This document shows positions 34,046-48,142 of a stretch of 64,000 nt of DNA, in pieces. Origin of the DNA: Sipunculus nudus (Eukaryota > Annelida > Sipuncula > Golfingiida > Sipunculidae). The position numbers were made by a program, and so were the translations under genes. Every line of letters starts with the position of its first letter. Positions within the stretch are counted from its first letter, which is position 1. The notes under the pieces were generated by a model that did no database searches, had not been told where the DNA came from, and saw nothing but the letters and a program-made list of their open reading frames with translations. The stretch covers positions 22,365,033-22,429,032 of the forward strand of contig CM049309.1 in the NCBI GenBank assembly GCA_026874595.1, given 5' to 3'.

Positions 34046-34785
34046 TATGCCATAGACATGCAACCTTTGACAAGTGCTAAAATTTAACTTGAAACATTAA
34101 TTTGTTACCTCACCATTCTTGTGCCGTATCTTTTGATCTTAAGGTTGTTAAAGTTTTCGTAAATTCCTCTGTGGAATCAAATGGTCAATGGAACAATTTA
34201 ATTGTGTAATATCATGCACTGTCCATTATTTATTCAGATTCTCCAATAAATCATGCTTAGAAACACCGACAGAGCCAATAGCAATGATGCAAACATATGA
34301 GATATATTAATCAGCTAATTCCGCTCACAAAATACTGTTAATATATAATATAACAATGTAAATGATATTTAATTTATGTATGATATATATTATTTTTATA
34401 TCTTATTTACATTAATTGACGTCATCGGAATGGAAACTCAGTTCTGAGACTTCAGATTAATAAATTTTCTTTTAAACTTAGAACAATTCTATTCTTTGCA
34501 GTAAATGTTAGATATTTTTCATAAAATATGCATTTTATTTACTATGTATTTTAAGATTTCTATTTAGATATTCAAAATTGTGTATGCACAAAGGATACCG
34601 ATTTTGTCTGAGATAGACCACATGCATTCGTGATAAAAAGTGTTTTGCCATACTGAATATATAATATATTATATGTTATATATGTTATGAAAATTTAATG
34701 GTATAGAAACATATAATGTGCAAAAACATATAAATTCATTTCAAAACTATATATTATAATTATATCAAACATTATTATTATATAA

Positions 34786-34786
<1 letters not shown>

Positions 34787-34849
<63 letters not shown>
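34787..34849. repeat. (TA)n microsatellite
   Basis: About 63 bp of TA repeats with one TG interruption. Confidence 0.95.
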
Positions 34850-36205
34850 CAGGGTATACTGATATTAAAAATTTAATGCTTGTGCTGGCATTAAAACATG
34901 AAGCATTAACCGTGTCTCGGCTCTCTTCCGTGCATGAACAGGGCAAAATAAGCTGCTATAGGGCCGCTGCGAGAAGTTTTTGAAATTCGCAAATTTACAA
35001 AAGCCTGAGCCTTTAAATGAGTTTGTGACAGTTTTGATCATATCCCAAATCAGTCTGTGAGAAGTTTGCGAAAAGTTTTGCTCGCAAATATATACTTGCG
35101 AGACCTTTGATCACGTAGGCCCAGGAAGCTTGCGTAATTTCTCTCTGTGCGTTCTCATTCTTATGTCGGCGAGGACACCTGTGAAACAGAAATTGCACAC
35201 ACACACACCTCTTTATATTTATTTATCGCATATTTTCCTTATATTCTCCGCCGCATCGTTCTTTACCTAGCAGGCATTATGCTAATGAGGAATATGACAC
35301 GGAAGGAGTCATTTTTTTCGACCGTCGCGATGTTTATAGGAGTTTTTGGTCGATCTACGCAGACATATCGTCTTGGATGAAAAACTCGAATATACAGAAA
35401 CAATGCATATATGCATACATATGATTATGTTTTTTATACTATAAGTTACATTCCAATTGCCATTAAAATTGTTTTTTAAACAGCAAAAATAAAAGCTACT
35501 TTATGATGTCGCTGCGATGTATCAGCAGGAATGTGATGGGTTTTGATGAAACTCAAAAAAATTATTAACCAATATAATATCTTACAGGAATTTGATTCCC
35601 GACAAAATGGACACATATTAAATGAGGTCAGAGATCGCAAGAAATGGCATATTATACGTCCCCGTGCATGCGTGGCTCTTTGTTTTCTAAGTGCCCCGTA
35701 TATTATACCGGCGAACTCCGTTGTTGTAACCAGTAGTTTATTGAATCATCAATAAGGATCGGAAAACAGGGCATAGCCCTTTATTAATTCCTCTCCTAAG
35801 ATACAAGATATATATAAACATATGTTACAAAAGAAAATGGTACAATGCAATCAAATACGATACAGTGACAAAGAAATCCCTACTATCAAAGTTTTTAAGG
35901 TCCTTGTGTTCTCAGTACTCATTAAGAATTAAATAAAAATTAAAAGTAGGTGCTATAATAATATATCAAAGAATTACAATTTGTGTGGAATACAAAAGAA
36001 CAAATGTACCGCAATAAGCTTATGGCTATGTTTACAACTGGCCTTACAATCAAATCATGATCAGGCTCCATACACTAATATTTATATAATAGTTCTCTTA
36101 GAATCGACCACTCTCTTTAATAAAACAATAAATTTTCTCAAATAGTTCCAAGTTATCGATTTTTGGTTTGTTTATGTCACCATAAAGGAAAATTTATGTT
36201 TCATC

Positions 36206-36922
36206 TCACATGACATGCCTCGTTGTAATTCCATTCGTTTGTTGGTATACAACAAACATAGGACATGAGAAATAATAGTGATCTGGCGTCTCCTCATAAG
36301 AACCACACGCACAAATAGCATCTTCTATACAATTATTAAGAAATAAATGCCATTTCAAAGCACTACATACTATATGCATCTGAGTGTGTACAATCTGAAT
36401 GCTGCGAGTTCCAGGAAAAGTATAATAATATGGTGTGGTATACTTCATCATTTTTACTCAGGTGCTTTTTAAAAATTGACAAATTTTCTGAATTTCTGAC
36501 GATTTCACGGAGGGTGTTCCATTCTTCACAAGTGGAGCACAGGAAAGACCGTTGCCTTACTTCTGTACGGCACATAGGTGGTACGAGATTTTCTGCATTT
36601 CTTAAATTGTAACTGCTAGTGTGTCTTACCTGTCTTGGTACTAAGTCACAAAGATACGCTAGAGCTATACCAATTAACATTTTATAGAATAGCATAAGTT
36701 TACGTCTCTTTCTCCGAATAGATAATGGTTGCTACCCAGTTTCTTTGTACAATAAGCCGTGGCTCCGCTGTCCTCAAAAGACTTGTCAAAGAGATTTCCT
36801 GATGCTGACTTATACACAATAATCGAGCTTTTGTATAATTTGTTGAACACCATAAGGCTTTGGCTTGCTAAACACAATTTCTCTAAACTCATAATATAAC
36901 TCGATAAACAAGTAATATTCAC
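36206..36922 (-). pseudogene. 3' fragment of a second LINE (RT C-terminus)
   Basis: The frames read, in order, RRKRRKLMLFYKM, then LVPRQVRHTSSYNLRNAENL, then RSFLCSTCEEWNTL, and, after a frame change near 36430, SIQIVHTQMHIVCSALKWHL and CACGSYEETPDHYYFSCP. This is the usual order at the end of animal LINE ORF2 proteins of the kind common in molluscs: maturase-like region, then a Cys/His tail. A TAG in the SIRRKRR frame (near 36737) and the later frame change show decay. It is 5'-truncated; the clade is not resolved and differs from the L1-like copy at 24.7 kb. Confidence 0.7.
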
Positions 36923-36999
36923 CTTGAAAACTTTTCCTGGTAAGACAAATCTTGTTAGTCGCCAAGCATGACCTGCGACATCATGGACTGAAATTTACA

Positions 37000-39445
37000 A
37001 CACCCAGTCAAAATTTTGAAGAACCTATTTGCCAATTTTGTTGAAACTTTCTGTGATTAGAGAAATATATATATCACATTTGTCCGATTAAAACACGGTG
37101 ACTTGATGGTCTGAAGCAAAATATAAATATGGTTGTTGAGCTAACAGGAACTAATCCCATAGCGTATTTGATACCGAGCAGTCTCAGAAAGGCCAAATAT
37201 AAGATCCACATATAGCAAAAAATCAAGAAAATCCATGCAAAAATCATTGAGGAACAGATGCTCCTGTATGAATTTCCATTCAATACAAACCAAATGTACT
37301 GAACTTTCAAAAATGATGGTCATATTTTTAAAGAAATCTTTGACCCAATCCTATTCAAGACTGCATTAATATATGTTCTACTGCATTCACTTTAACAGTT
37401 CTTGAGATAATATGTTCAAAAGGAATTTAAAATGGCTACCTTGTGACCAAATTTGGATATCTGTCAGGTCTTAAATCTGACAACAAACATCCTGTTAAAG
37501 GGACCAAACATTAAAAACAATCACAGAAACTGCACTGTCAAAAGAATTTCTAAGGTGGTTACCTGGCAGACATAATGGACTTCTGACAATAATGACATTT
37601 GATATCACACATTCTCCAAAAAGAGACCAAACTTGTGGCAATTTCTCCAAAGAATGTTACATTAATGAATGACCAAAACAATTCAAAAGGCATGATCAGG
37701 TTTGATTGCTCTCATGCCATATTTTACGACTTGCAAATGTAAAAAATGTTTGACTAATATTTTTGATTATCACCTTGCCTTTTAGTGGGGTCAGCAGGGT
37801 AGATAAACTTCAAAACCCGAGAGAAAAGAAATGCAAGAAGCATCTATAAGTCTTGTAAACAAATAAGGCCATCCTTAATCCAGGTACAGACCCACAAATT
37901 ATTAGAACAAACATTTGCTGGTATATCTGATGATTTGTATAAAAAACATTTAGATATCTAGGAAACGAAATTATATTGCTATGATTCCATAAAATAAACT
38001 GCAAAATGTTCCAATTATCTTATAAATCAGTAGCTAACCCTTAATACAATACTCTAAGTCTTAAGCATACCTCGGGCAACAGAGTGTTTTGTTATGCACT
38101 AATGATGTTCTTATCTTTCAAAAGGCTAATACAAAGGGAATCATATATCACAAATGTAGCTCACAATTACGGCCACACAGTGAGATGTACCAGTTGGAGT
38201 GCAATGCTATATACAAGAAAAATAGAGATGGTCTACAAAGTTAGTTTTATTGTGAACATCCCTGTACTATGACCTTGGCCTTTTGCCAACATATCAATTG
38301 GATCCTTTCTACAGTGATGGGAAACTACTAACGACTTAAAATTTGATCAATCACTTGGCAATCAATGTGTGAATAATTTTGACCTGCAGCCTTTAACCTC
38401 CTGACCAGCTGACACTAAAACCAATAATTTATGTCTTCAAGCAAAAAGACCCATAAATATGAAGTTTGAATCAAATCGAGAGATGCATAGATGGGGCATA
38501 TGTGAAAGACTGGAGGTTTGGAATAAACAGTTTAGCTTAAATATGTTCAAAAGCATTTGGGACATTTTAGTACTGTTACCTTGACCTCTGACCTTTTGAA
38601 CTCAACATCAATAGGGTTCTTCCCCTAAATGGTAAGCTATATAAGACAGATGGAAGGTATAGGTTGAAAAGTTTGTGTTAAAATGACTTCACATAAGAAG
38701 TGGGTGTGGTGAACTTGACCTTTGAGAAGCGATATGCCAATGTTGGAAGGTTTGGAATGAAAAGTCTAGCTTGAAATAAGTATACAGCCTTTTTAAAGAA
38801 GTTGATCCTGTGACCTTGACCTTTGACCTTCTGACCTCAAAACTTATAGGATTCTTCTCCAACTTGGTATGTGAGCCATATGTAAAAGATCAAAGGTTTG
38901 GGATGAAAGGTTTGGCTTAAAATGCATCCAAAAGCTTTTCAAAGAAGTGGGTCCTGTGATCTTGACCTTTGACCTTGTGATCTCAACATAATTATATATG
39001 GTTCTTCCCCTGTTAGTAACTTTAGGTGAGCCATATGTGAAGGATGGAAGGTTTGGGATGAACATTTCAAAGAAGTGGGTCCTGTGATCGTGACCCTTGA
39101 CCTTGTGACCACAAAATAATTATGGTTCTTCCCCTGTTGGTAGGTGAGCCATATGTGAAAGATGGAAGATGTGGGTTAAAAATGTTGGCTACAAGAATTA
39201 AATCTGGGGGTTGCAAATGTACCCCATAACTCGGAGAATATAGGTCGCAGTGACATAATTTCAGGTTTGCAAGGAGATCTTTTCAGAACCTCCAAGACTA
39301 CATAGGGTTCATGATCCTAGTCCTTACGGTTACAGTTTGTGCCCTGCTAACGGACGGATGGCCGGACGGACAGACGGAAGGATGAGGGACAAAGACCCAT
39401 CGCTATTGCAAAGCATAACTGAAAGTAAGCTGAGCTAAAAATGAA
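37000..39445 (-). repeat. dispersed repeat, copy B, with TGACCT-rich units
   Basis: The end at 39220-39445 is the reverse complement of the head of copy A (5355-5600), including AGCTGAGCTAAAA and CTGCTAACGGACGG. Units of roughly 100-150 bp from about 38390 share GACCTTTGACCTT, CCATATGTGAAAGATGGAAG and GTTTGGGATGAAAAG. Similar fragments recur at 41060-41450 and 41700-41760. No protein is encoded. The left boundary is uncertain. Confidence 0.6.
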
Positions 39446-41050
39446 TCGCAAAATAGAGTATTTTTTTCAACAACTACATATGAATCTTGATGATGGAGTC
39501 ATGCCTATATCTATTCCTTAAATTGTTGTGTAACTATTGGTAACAGTTAATACTAAAGTATAAATAATAATTACAGCATTAACTCTTGTGCAGTGCCAAA
39601 CAACCAGACATGTAGGATCCTCTATGCAATTTATCCGAATATGCACTTATATACTTTTTGATGACACTTTTCGATGTTCAAGCACTCCATAAAAAATCAT
39701 GACATCATTTCAACTTGTATTTTATTTTATTTTTATTTTTTATTTTTTGGCTTGGGAACAGAGTAACCAGGTAAACAAAAGAACGTAGGAGAAAATTTGG
39801 TTTAAATATGAATAGAGAACTGTAAAATACATGCAGATGCGCGGAACCGAGTCAGCTGAAACATTTATGCCTGCTGATCCAAAATTCTTGCAAGGAATAG
39901 AACATGCATAAACAGAGCAGAAAACATAACCTCCTCTGTCGAAGGTCACGTAAAGCCAGAAGTGTATATCAGAAATAATGGGCCTTATTTAAACACGTAG
40001 TTCCGTCGTTGTGAAATTATATTATATAAAGAATTTTGCAAAACTCTTTTTAGATTAATATTACATATACATTATATTGAGTGTTCAATCATAAAAAAAA
40101 TGAAAAATAATATTCTTCAGTCAGTCAAATATTGCTGTTATGCAAATTGGATAAAACTGGGAGATCCCTTTCTGTACAATACACAGTTGTTAATTCCCCA
40201 GTTAAAGGAACATTCCACTTTGATTAACATTCATGGATTTACCTTAATTGAGTTTGGTTAACATATTGATTTTCGATAATTGATAAGTTGGTATAGAATG
40301 GTGCAACCACTTAAATAGAAAAGCAGTACAAGTTTCACAGTATTTTTTTTTAAATTAACAAATATATTAGTCATACGACAGTTATTCCTTATCATTTTAT
40401 ATTTTGCATTTTATACTTTTGGATCAGAAAACTGGAATAGGGTACTCCAGTTAGTACCTGGACCCCTTTGAATATTAACTTATAAAAATAGCGAAAGCTT
40501 CATTTTGTAAACAATATTTATATGGATAAAGTCTATTTTCTAGATCAGTTTGAGAAAAAATGTTATCATAACTTGAAATCGCGAAATAACTGCATGTAGA
40601 AGGTCGTACATAAAACTATATGTATATATGGTTATGCCACCAGGACACCTTATCTCGTTGGTGTGATTCTTGGCCGTGTGCTGGCATGAATAATATATCA
40701 ATTTGAATTCAACATATTTGAACGGACGAAATTACCGTGTTCACTACATTTTACCTACGCCTCGTGAGAAATAAAAAGTCAATACATTTGCATTGTGGAT
40801 GGCAGCATTTGACGCAGAAAGACCCTACACACGAAAGAGACGTAACTATCTCACTGCGCAGATATGGACTAACAAGTCTTAGAGTAGAATCGACATATAC
40901 ATGTACTAGTATATATGATGGAAAGGTGTCGTACTCTTGTAAGTTCTCTGCGGTGTGTTTTGCTCCGTGCGCACCCTGGTGTTTGAACAAACTAGGGACC
41001 CATGGGTCACGATCGACGCTCAGCCGAATCTGATTGTAAGGATATTTCTG
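39446..41050. other. no gene recognised
   Basis: AT-rich, without supported exons. Open frames on both strands at 40737-41101 overlap each other and show no domain. Confidence 0.4.
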
Positions 41051-41059
41051 AGCTTTTTC

Positions 41060-41880
41060 AAAATGTGGTTCCAGTGACCTGACCAATGACCCTGTGACCA
41101 AAAATTTGAGAAGTTACTATCCTTGAACTTACATGATTTAGATTATATAATCTTACGCAGTGACATAAAAGCGGACCTAACTGTCTCGCGATCGGCCCAG
41201 TATTTACCCCTGAACAATGTGTCTTTGTAACAATAAACAATCTTTGAAAGATGTGATGTTGACTATGGACCAGGAAATACAGATTTGTTGGACATTTGGC
41301 AGATAAGCCATGTGTGAAACTTGGAAAGTTTGGGATGAAAAGATTGAGCAATATGCGCAAGATGGAAGGGGTCATGTGACTTTACCGTTGACTGATTGAC
41401 TGAAGATGTTTTTCCCTTTGTCGAGCAGCTACAGGTTGCTGTGGTCAAGACCCCAGCCCTGTGCGCTCCTTAAGCATAATTTTGAGAGCCAATAGACGTG
41501 ATGCCACCGAGCCAAGCGGAAAGCCGCGAGAGACCGCCACTGTTTCCCGTACCGGTGACTTTACAGATAAGACCCCAGCAGCGAAGACCCAGCCATGGCA
41601 ATCAAGAGCCGAACTCGATCTGTGAAATGAGAGAGCTTCGAGGCGAGTGCCCATTTTATACTTGCAGTTTAGGCCATTTAGACAGTATAAGCATGTTTTT
41701 CCTTCATAAGCCGACCGTTGACCTTATGACCCAAAAATCGTAAAATATATTGTTTAAGTGGTGGCCCATACACAAGTCAAGTTTGAAATCCATATGTCAA
41801 CCCAACCTGAAGTTAATATCAGGAAACAAATAATTTGTGAATAAAGGGATGGACAGCCAGGCTAACAGATGAATAGACAG
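41060..41880 (-). repeat. fragments of the TGACCT-rich dispersed repeat
   Basis: GTGACCTGACCAATGACCCT (41075), AGTTTGGGATGAAAAG (41328) and CCGTTGACCTTATGACCC (41714) are diverged pieces of the units at 38.4-39.2 kb, interrupted by unrelated sequence. Confidence 0.5.
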
Positions 41881-42131
41881 GGTAATTACTACTGAGCATG
41901 CAATTTTGATCAATGAACAGACCAGGTTTTTGGACTATAGATGAAATCACAGCTGAGAAACTGACATGATTGCTGTCATTTCACACAGATTAGAGAGGGT
42001 AAGTTTTTTTCTGATTTATAGGTGAAAAGAATTAGTGGCAGGTGTGTAATTTTCTGTTGCAATGATGTTGGTGGGGTCGCAATTCCCCAGTGTCTCTTAC
42101 ACACAGCAGTATCGTGGCCTCCGGGGGTGGT

Positions 42132-42146
42132 GGGGGGGGGGGGGGG
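42132..42146 (+). repeat. G15 homopolymer
   Basis: Fifteen G in a row, followed by TATAAAATG. Confidence 0.9.
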
Positions 42147-42418
42147 TATAAAATGTTGGCAGTATTTGCAAGAAAGTTCAGTTTGACTGGGACTATCAGT
42201 CAGTTACCCTTAAGCCACGTCAGTAAAATAAGGAATTATATTCTGTGATTAGAACTTGTATCATAAGAAAAATACCTACAGATATGCCAATTCAGCGCAT
42301 GTATTTTCAAAGTTTTTTTACACTTCGGGTTTCGGGCTCCTGCACCCTGCTCGCTCTGGAACTAATCCTTTTCATTATGGTTCACTCTGATGAATCATTG
42401 TTGTTCCAGCTGAAGTTT

Positions 42419-42434
42419 GGGGGGGGGGGGGGGG
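42419..42434 (+). repeat. G16 homopolymer
   Basis: Sixteen G in a row. Confidence 0.9.
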
Positions 42435-42974
42435 TATGTTAAGCATTTTTGTGATTGCGCGGCTGTATACTGAAATCATGGGAAGGTGTTTGGAAGTGAT
42501 ATTTTTTTCTGGGAAATGGGTATGTTTTGAAATTGACGAAACATTGGATTGATTAGAGTGCAGTTTGTGTAAATGAGCAGATGTTGAATATGATATAAGG
42601 GTCAACCTCGAAGTAGCCAGTTGTTGGGAGTGGGTGTCAGGTTGTGTGATTCTGCTAGGAGTAAAGTAATTTGAGCAGGTGGTGATTGAGGATATACAAT
42701 ATTAAAATTATAGAGAAGAAAATGAATTTTTGGTTAAATCATTTATTAAAAAAAACATATAAAACATTAAATACAAAAATACTGGTACAATGATGTGTAC
42801 AGGTATGTATTTAATACTATTTATGTAATACATGGTAAACAAAGAATCAAGTGTCTAACTCAAGGTCAGTTTAAAAAATTACATGAGAGACCAACTGAAC
42901 TTATTTCAAATATAAAAGTTTCCTGTGTTAAGATCAGAATTGTGTAAAAGATATATGGCATTAAATGTTTAAAA

Positions 42975-45270
42975 ACCAACCTACCGTAGGTCCACTCCAT
43001 CTAACGCACCTACCGTAGGTCCACTCCGTCTTACAAACCTACCGTAGTTCCACTCCATCTAACATACTTACCGTAGGTCTACTCCATCTAATGCATGATA
43101 TCCTGTCCAACTACCGTAGATCCACTCCATCTAACACACCTGCCGTAGTTCCACTCCATCTAACACACCTACCGTAGGTCCACTCCGTCTTACACACCTA
43201 CCGTAGGTCCACTCCATCTAACATACTTACCGTAGGTCCACTCCATCTAATGCATGATATCCTGTCCAACTACCGTAGGTCCACTCCATCTAACACACCT
43301 ACCGTAGGTCCTCTCCGTCTAATGCATGATATACTATCCACCTACCGTAGGTCCACTCCATCTAACGAACCTACCGTAGGTCTACTCCATCTAACACACC
43401 TACCGTAGGTTCACTCCGTCTTACACACCTACCGTAGGTCCACTATATCTAACATACTTACCGTAGGTCCACTCCATCTAACATACCTACCGTAGGTCCA
43501 CTCCATCTAACACACCTACCGTAGGTCCACTCCATCTAATGCATGATATCCTGTCCAACTACCGTAGATCCACTCCATCTAACACACCTACCGTAGGTCC
43601 ACTCCGTCTTACACACCTACCGTAGGTCCACTCCATCTAACACACCTACCGTAGGTCTACTCCATCTTACATACCTACTGTAGGTCCACTCCGTCTTACA
43701 CACCTACCGTAGGTCCACTCCATCTAACACACCTACCGTAGGTCTACTCCATCTTACATACCTACCATAGGTCCACTCCGTCTTACACACCTACCGTAGG
43801 TCCACTCAATCTTACGCACCTACCGTAGGTCCACTCCATCTAACACACCTGCCGTAGTTCCACTCCATCTAAGACACCTACCGTAGGTCCACTCCGTCTT
43901 ACACACCTACCGTAGGTCCACTCCATCTGACATACTTACCGTAGGTCCACTCCATCTAACATACCTACCGTAGGTCCACTCCATCTAACACACCTACCGT
44001 AGGTCCACTCCATCTAATGCATGATATCCTGTCCAACTACCGTAGGTCCATTCAATCTAACACACCTACCGTAGGTCCTCTCCGTCTAATGCATGATATA
44101 ATATCCACCTACCGTAGGTCCACTCCGTCTTACACACCTACCGTAGGTCCACTCCGTCTTATACACCTACCGTAGGTCCACTCCATCTAACACACCTACC
44201 GTAGGTCCACTCCGTCTTACACACCTACCGTAGGTCCACTCCATCTAACACACCTACCGTAGTCTACTCCATCATACATACCTACCGTAGGTCCACTCCG
44301 TCTTACACACCTACCGTAGGTCCACTCCATCTAACGCACCTACCGTAGGTCCACTCCATCTAACACACCTGCCGTAGTTCCACTCCATCTAACACACCTA
44401 CCGTAGGTCCACTCCGTCTTACACACCTACCGTAGTTCCACTCCATCTAACACACCTACCGTAGGTCCACTCCGTCTTACACACCTACCGTAGGTCCACT
44501 CCATCTAATGCATGATATCCTGTCCAACTACCGTAGGTCCACTCAATCTAACACACCTACCGTAGGTCCTCTCCGTCTAATGCATGATATACTATCCACC
44601 TACCGTAGGTCCACTCCGTCTTACACACCTACCGTAGGTCCACTCCGTCTTATACACCTACCGTAGGTCCACTCCATCTAACACACCTACCGTAGGTCCA
44701 CTCCGTCTTACACACCTACCGTAGGTCCACTCCATCTAACACACCTACCGTTGTCTACTCCATCATACATACCTACCGTAGGTCCACTCCGTCTTACACA
44801 CCTACCGTAGGTCCACTCCATCTAACGCACCTACCGTAGGTCCACTCCATCTAACACACCTGCCGTAGTTACACTCCATCTAACACACCTACCGTAGGGC
44901 CACTCCGTCTTACACACCTACCGTAGGTCCACTCCATCTAACATACATACCGTATGTCCACTCCATCTAACATACCTACCGTAGGTCCACTCCATCTAAC
45001 ACACCTACCGTAGGTCTACTCCATCTAATGCATGATATCCTGTCCAACTACCGTAGGTCCACTCCATCTAACACACCTACCGTAGGTCCTCTCCGTCTAA
45101 TACATGATATACTATCCACCTACCGTAGGTCCACTCCGTCTTACACACCTACCGTAGGTCCATTCCATCTAATGCCTAATATACTATACACCTACCGTAG
45201 GTCCACACAATATAACACACCTACCGTAGGTCCACTCCATCTAACACACCTGCCGTAGGTCCACTCCATC
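42975..45270. repeat. 29-bp minisatellite, about 75 units
   Basis: Consensus CCTACCGTAGGTCCACTCCA plus TCTAACACA, with a common variant CCGTCTTACACA and a longer variant carrying TAATGCATGATATCCTGTCC. Each unit has the near-palindrome CCTACCGTAGG. A higher-order period of 491 bp is visible: the block starting TAATGCATGATATCCTG at 44015 recurs at 44506 with few changes over about 280 bp. Not CRISPR: there are no unique spacers. Confidence 0.95.
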
Positions 45271-47550
45271 ACGATTGAAATCTAAACTTGCTTTCACTTT
45301 AAAGTCAATTTAATGTCATGTGAATGTCAAATTAAATAAAACTTTCACCCTGTAGATGTTTTTCCTTTATATTAGCACACATCAACTAACAAAGAGAATA
45401 TCAAGTGTAGGAACTGTTTAATTTACATTTAAATGTCCATTACACCTGATTGCCGGAACGCGATCTTCAGCTTTTCAGCTAACATCTGAAATGAAAAGAG
45501 GGGTTTTAAACATTCAGAAAAGCCTTGAGCATGTACCGGAATTTAGCAATAGCAGGAAACATCTTTTTTATTCTAAGGTGTTATATTAATTATCACATCA
45601 ACAAAGAGACAAATATTTTTTTTTTGAAAGCTCAAAGATGTAAACACAATATTGTCTTAAAAGCATATCACCAATATAGAAGGGTAAAATCTTTATGTTC
45701 TATTCAGTCGGTAGGAATAGCGAAAAGGGAGAATACTTTTATGATTTGACAATACTTTTTAAGTTTCATAATGTTTGGTTAAACATTAACAGTTGTTCAG
45801 TTACACATGCATTTTTCATGGTATAAACTTAAAAAAAAAATTCAGTTAATATGACATTGTGCGCAATGTAAACACAAAGTATATTGCAAAATAATAATGC
45901 CACATACACTGCCCACTCCTCGGCTATATTATATATATACTCCTGAGCTGCACATGGGCAGCCCCGGGCAACACAGTTTCATTTGCATTGCCAACTGGGC
46001 TGGCTACTGTAAAATCAGTCGGAAAGAGCTGCACATAGCCTAGCCATGCCGTCCATGTATTTTGTATGGGTAAACTTGTATACTGCTATATTGCACTTTT
46101 AGCCTATATGTTGAGTGTGCAAGCAAAGTTAACAACCAAAATATTACTGTTTATGCCCTGTTCAGAAGAATATACAATATCAGATTAATGGAAATTAACT
46201 ATGATGCCATATTATGCAGAATAAACCGACTTCTAATAAGATAGTGGAAATTAATTATTTTAATATACATTAAAGAAAGTTTGGATATACAATATAAGAT
46301 TTAATTATAAAAATTTGAGTTCTCTAATATGTATATTAAATTCTGAGTTATAACAATATAAAAAAAGACAATCCTCTTTTCAGTGTGGGAGGATTTTGTA
46401 AATTTATGTAATAGGAAAATTTAGCTGAGCGCCTGGGCCCATGACGCAAGCATGCATTTGGACACATGTATGTATCAGTATATGTCACAGGGTACATTCT
46501 GTACGGAACTCATACAACTTACTGCTTTTCTGCTCAGAACTCAAACAGGTCAACATAGCCACTAATTTTCCAACATTAACTAGTGACACAACCAGGTTTT
46601 GATGGTTTTACTTATTTACTTTTAAAATTTTATGAAACAATAGCAGTGATAGGTAATGTCATAATCACAATTATAAGGATGTCATATTATATACATGAGT
46701 GAAGCACTTTAAAAAATCGCATGTTATAATACATTGTATATTAAAATATTTTACCTCTAGATGACCATTTTAATCGGAATTAAGTAGCAGTGAATCACAT
46801 CCTTAAGCATGGGATGGTTTCTTATGTATTTCTATCATATTTGTAATTGCTCAGTGAAAATCATGATTTGTTGAATTATTAACTTTTTAATAACTTTTTA
46901 ATTAATTTTATTAATTATTATATACCCTTTTTAATCGCTGACTGTATCTTTTATGCATGCATATAGTGCTTCCAGTACATAAAAAAAAACTGAAAAAGTT
47001 TTGAAACACTTCTCCCCCATTTTTTTCACATTGGTCCGTTTTCTATCGCTTAAAATTACTAACTATTAATACAACATGTTCAAAGATGGTATCTTAAAAT
47101 TGTTTTACAAATTTATTCATAATGTATCTGTATAACTCTTGCTTCCTAGCCAGACCTAAAAGCAGCAATATAATATTTCAAGTCCAGATTTGATGTCCGA
47201 CCCTGCATGCTCAATGCTGTATTATATAAGACCTCTCCCTTAAAAGGCTACATTTTTACAGTCAAATTGGCGGCCAGTAGAAAGGAGTTTAAAAATTTGA
47301 CATTTACAAGTGACTGAAACTTTATGTAATACATGAAGTACTTTCAGTACATCAAAGTTATTACTTTTTTTAATTTCCCTTATATTTTATTTATTCATTT
47401 AATTTTCATATTCAATTTTGCCACCTTTTCTACTGAACTTCAAATTGATTGATCATATTTAAAAAAAAATACCAATGGTATTTCATAAAAAATGATGCTT
47501 TACAATTTTAATGTGAAAATACTTTATAATATACATAAATTAAAATATTC

Positions 47551-47551
<1 letters not shown>

Positions 47552-47583
<32 letters not shown>
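47552..47583. repeat. (TA)n microsatellite
   Basis: About 32 bp of TA repeats. Confidence 0.9.
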
Positions 47584-47587
<4 letters not shown>

Positions 47588-48066
47588 CAAAAACATATGA
47601 ATGTGAATATAATACAATGGTTGTTTGCTTTATTAATGTCATTATAAAGTATTTAATGAAGGCAGAATAAGAGGTGAGGTCAACATGCCCTTTGTAAGGA
47701 TAGAATAAGGCATCAGTGAATACGCTTATAAGGGCATTATATGACAGCCTGAGCACTGTAGTCGCTCAATTTTATAAATGAGGTGAGGGAGAGAGAGAGA
47801 GGAATAGTATGGTCTCGGCCATGTTATATTATCTAAGGAATGCAGCAGGTTAAGGCTAGGTCAGACAATAATGGCTTTGGCTTACTTTGCTAGTCGAGTT
47901 GGTGTAATGCCCCCTGACAGCTCCTCAGGAGCCAGTCATACTGATATGTGACACTATGACAGATCAACTACTTGTACAGATAACTTAGTATATAATCACA
48001 CATACAGTCACACACAAATTTGAATACATATATATGCACAAATACGTGTACTCACAAAACACACGT

Positions 48067-48068
<2 letters not shown>

Positions 48069-48141
<73 letters not shown>
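48069..48141. repeat. (TA)n microsatellite
   Basis: About 73 bp of TA repeats. Confidence 0.95.

Positions 48142-48142
<1 letters not shown>

Larger units (their letters stand above)
29036..36205. other. 7.2 kb without a supported gene
   Basis: AT-rich non-coding DNA. It holds a 14-bp-stem hairpin (30609-30645), a segment shared inverted with 50329-50373 (30804-30848), a CGC-rich imperfect inverted region (31600-31930), a purine run (GGGAGGGAGGGAGAAGGGAGG, about 33354-33376) and four (TA)n arrays. The short open frames have no domains. Confidence 0.5.

Noticed and set aside
40737-41101. overlapping ORFs on both strands
   Set aside because: Neither has a domain, signal or splice support.
45028-45258. 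repeat-coded ORF in the 29-bp array
   Set aside because: Pure minisatellite translation; 29 is not a multiple of three and the frame survives by chance.
42975-45270. CRISPR-like array
   Set aside because: The 29-bp units are contiguous with no unique spacers, and the genome is eukaryotic. It is a minisatellite.
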